A DNA stretch of 64,000 nucleotides from Chondromyces crocatus (lineage in GTDB: Bacteria; Myxococcota_A; Polyangia; Polyangiales; Polyangiaceae). Where the stretch lies: assembly GCF_001189295.1 (NCBI RefSeq), contig NZ_CP012159.1:5906525-5970524 (forward strand), in the 5' to 3' direction. Positions 61,541 to 64,000 of this stretch are shown piece by piece (the first letter of the stretch is position 1; each line of letters opens with the position of its first letter). The position numbers and the translations under genes were made by a program. The notes beneath the pieces were generated by a model, which was given only the letters and a program-made list of their open reading frames with translations, did no database searches and had not been told where the DNA came from.

Positions 61541-62692
61541 TCAGACGGTCGCGAGGGGGATGCCGCCGCAGTCGTCGCAGGTGGTGGCGCCGCCGCCGTA
61601 GCTCGCGTGGCAGCGAGGGCAGCAGCGTTCGTCGTCGACCTCGCCGGTGGGGGGAGGGATCGCGGCGAGGTGCTCGGGATCGAAGCCGAGGGCGCGGACC
61701 AGGTCTTCGAGGTGGCGGGTCAGCGCTTCGCGGTGGGCGCGCTCGGTGGCCTGGGCGTCCGGCTCGGTGGTGGGGCAGGTGGGGCGGAGGGGCCAGCGCG
61801 CATCCCGTACCAGGTGCGCCGCGAGAGGTTCGAGCTGCGCACGAGGGACGAGCGCGCCGGCCGCGGCGAGGGGATGAAGGCCGGTGAGCGCCGTGCGGGC
61901 AAGGACGTCGGCGGCGCGCATGGCGCTCACGGGGAGGAGCGCGATGCCGACGGCGTGCGTCCAGCGCTCCAGGCGCGCCGCGGGGGCGAGGCGGCGGTGG
62001 ATGCGGACCCAGAGCGCGGCATTGGCGACGCTGCCGACGTAGAGGACGGCGAGGGCAGGGAGCCAGGCCCGCGCGAAGCCGATGCTCAGGAACAGAGCTG
62101 GAGCGACGGCGAGGGCGAGGACCGCGAGGGCGAGGCCCGCCGTCCGCAACCCGCGTGTCTCCTGGTAGAACGCAGCGACACGCGCCCTGGCCGCGTCGAG
62201 ATCGCACTGCGCCGCGAGCCGCTGCTCGATCGCGGCAGGGCGCGCCTCGGTGGGCAGCTGGCGCAGGGCCTCGATGGCCTCGGCCACCTGCTGCGCGAGC
62301 GTCGACGACGCGGTCTGCGCGAGCAGCTCGCCGTCGACGCGGACCTCGTTGCCCACCGAGGTCACCCGCTTCATCTCGTCGAAGCGCAGAAACAGGCCGG
62401 TGTGCGGAGCGCGTTCCTCGGCCTCCAGGCACTCGGTGACCCACCCGAGCGCGCCGTCGCGGCCCAGGGCGACGGGCCACTGCGGGACCAGGAACGTGAC
62501 CGCCTCGGGCAAGAGCGGCACACCGAGCACCGCGCCCCCGCGGGCGTTGCCGAACGTGCGGTGGGGCAGGGCGGGGCGGGCCCGGCCACGTGACCACGCC
62601 GGGAGGGCGAGCGCGCCCCGCGGCACCCACGCCACGGCTTCCAGCAGCACCAGGACGACGAGTGTGAGGTAGAGGGCCTGACCGTCCGTCAT
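61541..62692 (-). CDS. Membrane protein with C-terminal zinc ribbon
   Basis: A 383-residue protein. One N-terminal helix (ALYLTLVVLVLLEAVAW) is followed by a soluble section of about 140 residues and two or three further hydrophobic helices (about 185-240). A helical tail ends in a four-Cys zinc ribbon (CCPRCHASYGG, then CDDCGG). The ribbon could mediate protein or nucleic-acid contact at the membrane face. It lies 24 bases downstream of the DUF2167 gene and is probably co-transcribed with it. No family recognised; codon use supports coding. Confidence 0.65.
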   Translation of the reverse strand: MTDGQALYLTLVVLVLLEAVAWVPRGALALPAWSRGRARPALPHRTFGNARGGAVLGVPLLPEAVTFLVPQWPVALGRDGALGWVTECLEAEERAPHTGLFLRFDEMKRVTSVGNEVRVDGELLAQTASSTLAQQVAEAIEALRQLPTEARPAAIEQRLAAQCDLDAARARVAAFYQETRGLRTAGLALAVLALAVAPALFLSIGFARAWLPALAVLYVGSVANAALWVRIHRRLAPAARLERWTHAVGIALLPVSAMRAADVLARTALTGLHPLAAAGALVPRAQLEPLAAHLVRDARWPLRPTCPTTEPDAQATERAHREALTRHLEDLVRALGFDPEHLAAIPPPTGEVDDERCCPRCHASYGGGATTCDDCGGIPLATV

Positions 62693-62716
62693 GAACCGCG
62701 CAAGGCGTGCTGGCGC

Positions 62717-63784
62717 TCAGCCTTCCTTGTTGCGCCGGAAGAGCTTGGCCCCGAGCGCCCCGACGCCTGCCACGAGGAGCATCACCAGCTTGACGGCGCC
62801 CTTGCCGAGCTTGCCGAGGATCCCCGTCTTGGCCGCCGCGGCGACGGCACCCCCTGTGACCAGGCCGACCAGACCGATCTCGGCGATCTTGTCGCCCGGC
62901 TTGTACTCCGCGTACCGCTCGCCGTCGTTGTACGAGAAGCGCTCCAGAAGCTTCCGCGCGGTCGGCAGCGCCGCCGCGTAGTCCTCCGGTGCCACGATGA
63001 GGCTCGCCTCCATGACGCCGTTCCTGCCGAGGATGCGGATGTTGTGGTTCACCGTCTGTCCGCCGGTGGTGTCATCCTGCCCCGTCGTGGCCCACTCGAG
63101 GTTGTGCGTGGTCGGCTCGTAGCGCGGCGGCTGGGCCCAGCCCACCAGGCTCACCGTTCCCCAACCGCGCTCGCGGCGCACCTCATTGCTCCGGTCATTG
63201 CCCTGGCGCAGGGCCTGCATCATGGCGCCGGCGTCGAGATCGGCCTTGTCCTCGTCCTTCACGTAACCGATCTCGGCGAACTGGAAGATGATCGACCACG
63301 AGAAGTCGGCGGCAGAGATCATGCCCAGCTCGCGCTTGCTGGTGGGATTCTGGTTCAGTTCGAGGAAGCGCTGGGTCGTCTTCGCGTCGGCGAAGACCGT
63401 CCCTTCCGGGACGTCGAGCTGCGCCACGACGCCGAGCGCCCCCTGGGTCGGCCCTGGTTTCCACGGGAGCGAGAGGATCTGGCGAACGTGCTCCGGAAGC
63501 TGGTCGGCGCCCTCGATGAACTGACCTTCGACGGGCGAAGGGACGACGCCTGCTCCGAGATCGGCCGTCGCGGCACCTTGCGCGGCGGGCGCGCTGCTCG
63601 GGGCGGGCGCTGGCGGGGTGGGTCTCGGCAGCGGAGCGGGGGGGGGAGGACGCGGGGACGGCACCGCGATCTCCACGGGCGGTGGAGCGATGTCCGCCCG
63701 CGCGGGGGCCCCGGTCAGCGTCGCCGCCGGAAGGACGGTGGCAAACCCCAGCGCGAGACGCGACCACTGTCGGGGACGCAACAT
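62717..63784 (-). CDS. DUF2167 membrane-anchored protein
   Basis: A 355-residue protein with a signal peptide ending near APARA and a Pro-rich linker. The DUF2167 domain follows (LPWKPGPTQGALGVVAQLDVP, FQFAEIGYVKDEDKADLDAGAMMQ, GWAQPPRYEPTTHNLEWA). Two C-terminal hydrophobic helices (LVGLVTGGAVAAAAKTG, LVMLLVAGVGALGAK) and a basic end complete it. This is the usual DUF2167 layout; family function is unknown. ATG 63784 places the signal peptide at the N-terminus; ATG 63844 would add 20 non-signal residues. It heads a two-gene unit with the zinc-ribbon protein. Confidence 0.8.
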   Translation of the reverse strand: MLRPRQWSRLALGFATVLPAATLTGAPARADIAPPPVEIAVPSPRPPPPAPLPRPTPPAPAPSSAPAAQGAATADLGAGVVPSPVEGQFIEGADQLPEHVRQILSLPWKPGPTQGALGVVAQLDVPEGTVFADAKTTQRFLELNQNPTSKRELGMISAADFSWSIIFQFAEIGYVKDEDKADLDAGAMMQALRQGNDRSNEVRRERGWGTVSLVGWAQPPRYEPTTHNLEWATTGQDDTTGGQTVNHNIRILGRNGVMEASLIVAPEDYAAALPTARKLLERFSYNDGERYAEYKPGDKIAEIGLVGLVTGGAVAAAAKTGILGKLGKGAVKLVMLLVAGVGALGAKLFRRNKEG

Positions 63785-63859
63785 CCAGCCATCGGAGCCG
63801 ACCCACCGGGCGGGGTCAAGGGCTCTCGACCCGTCGAGATGCATGGCGGATGCAGGCGT

Positions 63860-64000
63860 TCAACGCGCCGACTGCAGCAGCGTGCGCAGCGTCTCCCGCG
63901 TGGCCTGCACCGTCTCGTCGGGACCGACGACCTTGAAGAACCAGTTCCCACGATCCTTCGTGCGGACCACCGCGCCGAGCAGCCGGAAGTTCTCCTTCAC
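63860..64000 (-). CDS. C-terminal end of an unidentified protein
   Basis: The minus-strand frame is open to the window edge and ends 76 bases before the DUF2167 start. The last 46 residues include FRLLGAVVRTKDRGNWFFKV and VVGPDETVQATRETLRTLLQ, a beta strand plus amphipathic helix. Too little is visible to name the protein. Because it is upstream on the same strand it may share a transcript with the DUF2167 gene. Confidence 0.6.
   Translation of the reverse strand: MKENFRLLGAVVRTKDRGNWFFKVVGPDETVQATRETLRTLLQSAR

Noticed and set aside
1-64000. tRNA, rRNA, insertion sequences or prophage
   Set aside because: No transposase, integrase, cloverleaf or rRNA-like segment was recognised by eye; a covariance-model scan would be the decisive test.

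Overview
The window is one strand-mixed block of a very GC-rich chromosome. It almost certainly comes from a large-genome myxobacterium of the Polyangiales/Sorangiineae type (Sorangium, Polyangium or Chondromyces-like). Supporting signs are Hanks-type Ser/Thr kinases with C-terminal membrane anchors, an FHA protein, a sigma/FecR-TPR operon, an AgmX/PglI-like lipoprotein, Cys-rich DUF4215 and VWA lipoproteins, and Gly/Asp-rich low-complexity linkers. No rRNA, tRNA, insertion sequence, phage or CRISPR locus was seen. The taxonomic call is inference from gene content.

Layout. 1-3.2 kb: pentose-phosphate operon zwf (5' cut)-opcA-pgl. 3.4-11.2 kb: beta-trefoil lectin, a long spacer with a perfect 20-bp palindrome, a STAS-like protein with a repetitive tail, a carbonyl-reductase-like SDR, hypothetical proteins, a 42-bp minisatellite, an FHA protein, glucokinase and a small STAS-like protein. 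11.4-16.8 kb: an orphan giant VgrG spike, a YtxH-like protein and an alpha/beta hydrolase. 16.9-21.5 kb: sigma factor, FecR-TPR, beta-barrel-like protein and Gly-rich lipoprotein in one operon, plus a LysE-type exporter. 21.8-25.5 kb: a 1231-residue metallophosphoesterase-NACHT-FGE protein. 25.6-31.7 kb: MscS channel plus three CPA2-type antiporters, translationally coupled. 31.8-39.5 kb: envelope genes (AgmX-like lipoprotein, calcium-repeat lipoprotein, mltG, giant esterase lipoprotein, VWA protein). 39.6-54.4 kb: an all-minus redox and surface region. 54.6-64 kb: PARP-type zinc-finger protein, DUF6688-like membrane protein, sirtuin, a repeat-rich spacer with a hidden small-gene pair, another kinase, and a DUF2167 pair.

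Two stretches look most like undescribed systems. The first is a gap-free three-gene operon: active Ser/Thr kinase, then a pseudokinase-TM-pentaheme cytochrome c fusion, then a protein with two cNMP-binding domains, four [4Fe-4S] clusters and a membrane cytochrome-b-like part. Downstream on the same strand, beyond two surface lipoproteins, lies a transmembrane tetraheme/[4Fe-4S]/flavin protein whose flavin domain appears circularly permuted. Together they could form a phospho-controlled electron conduit between periplasm and cytoplasm. The second is the metallophosphoesterase-NACHT-FGE protein, in which both flanking 'enzyme' domains have lost key catalytic residues. It may therefore be a STAND-type sensor or defence protein. 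Functions beyond domain recognition are inference.
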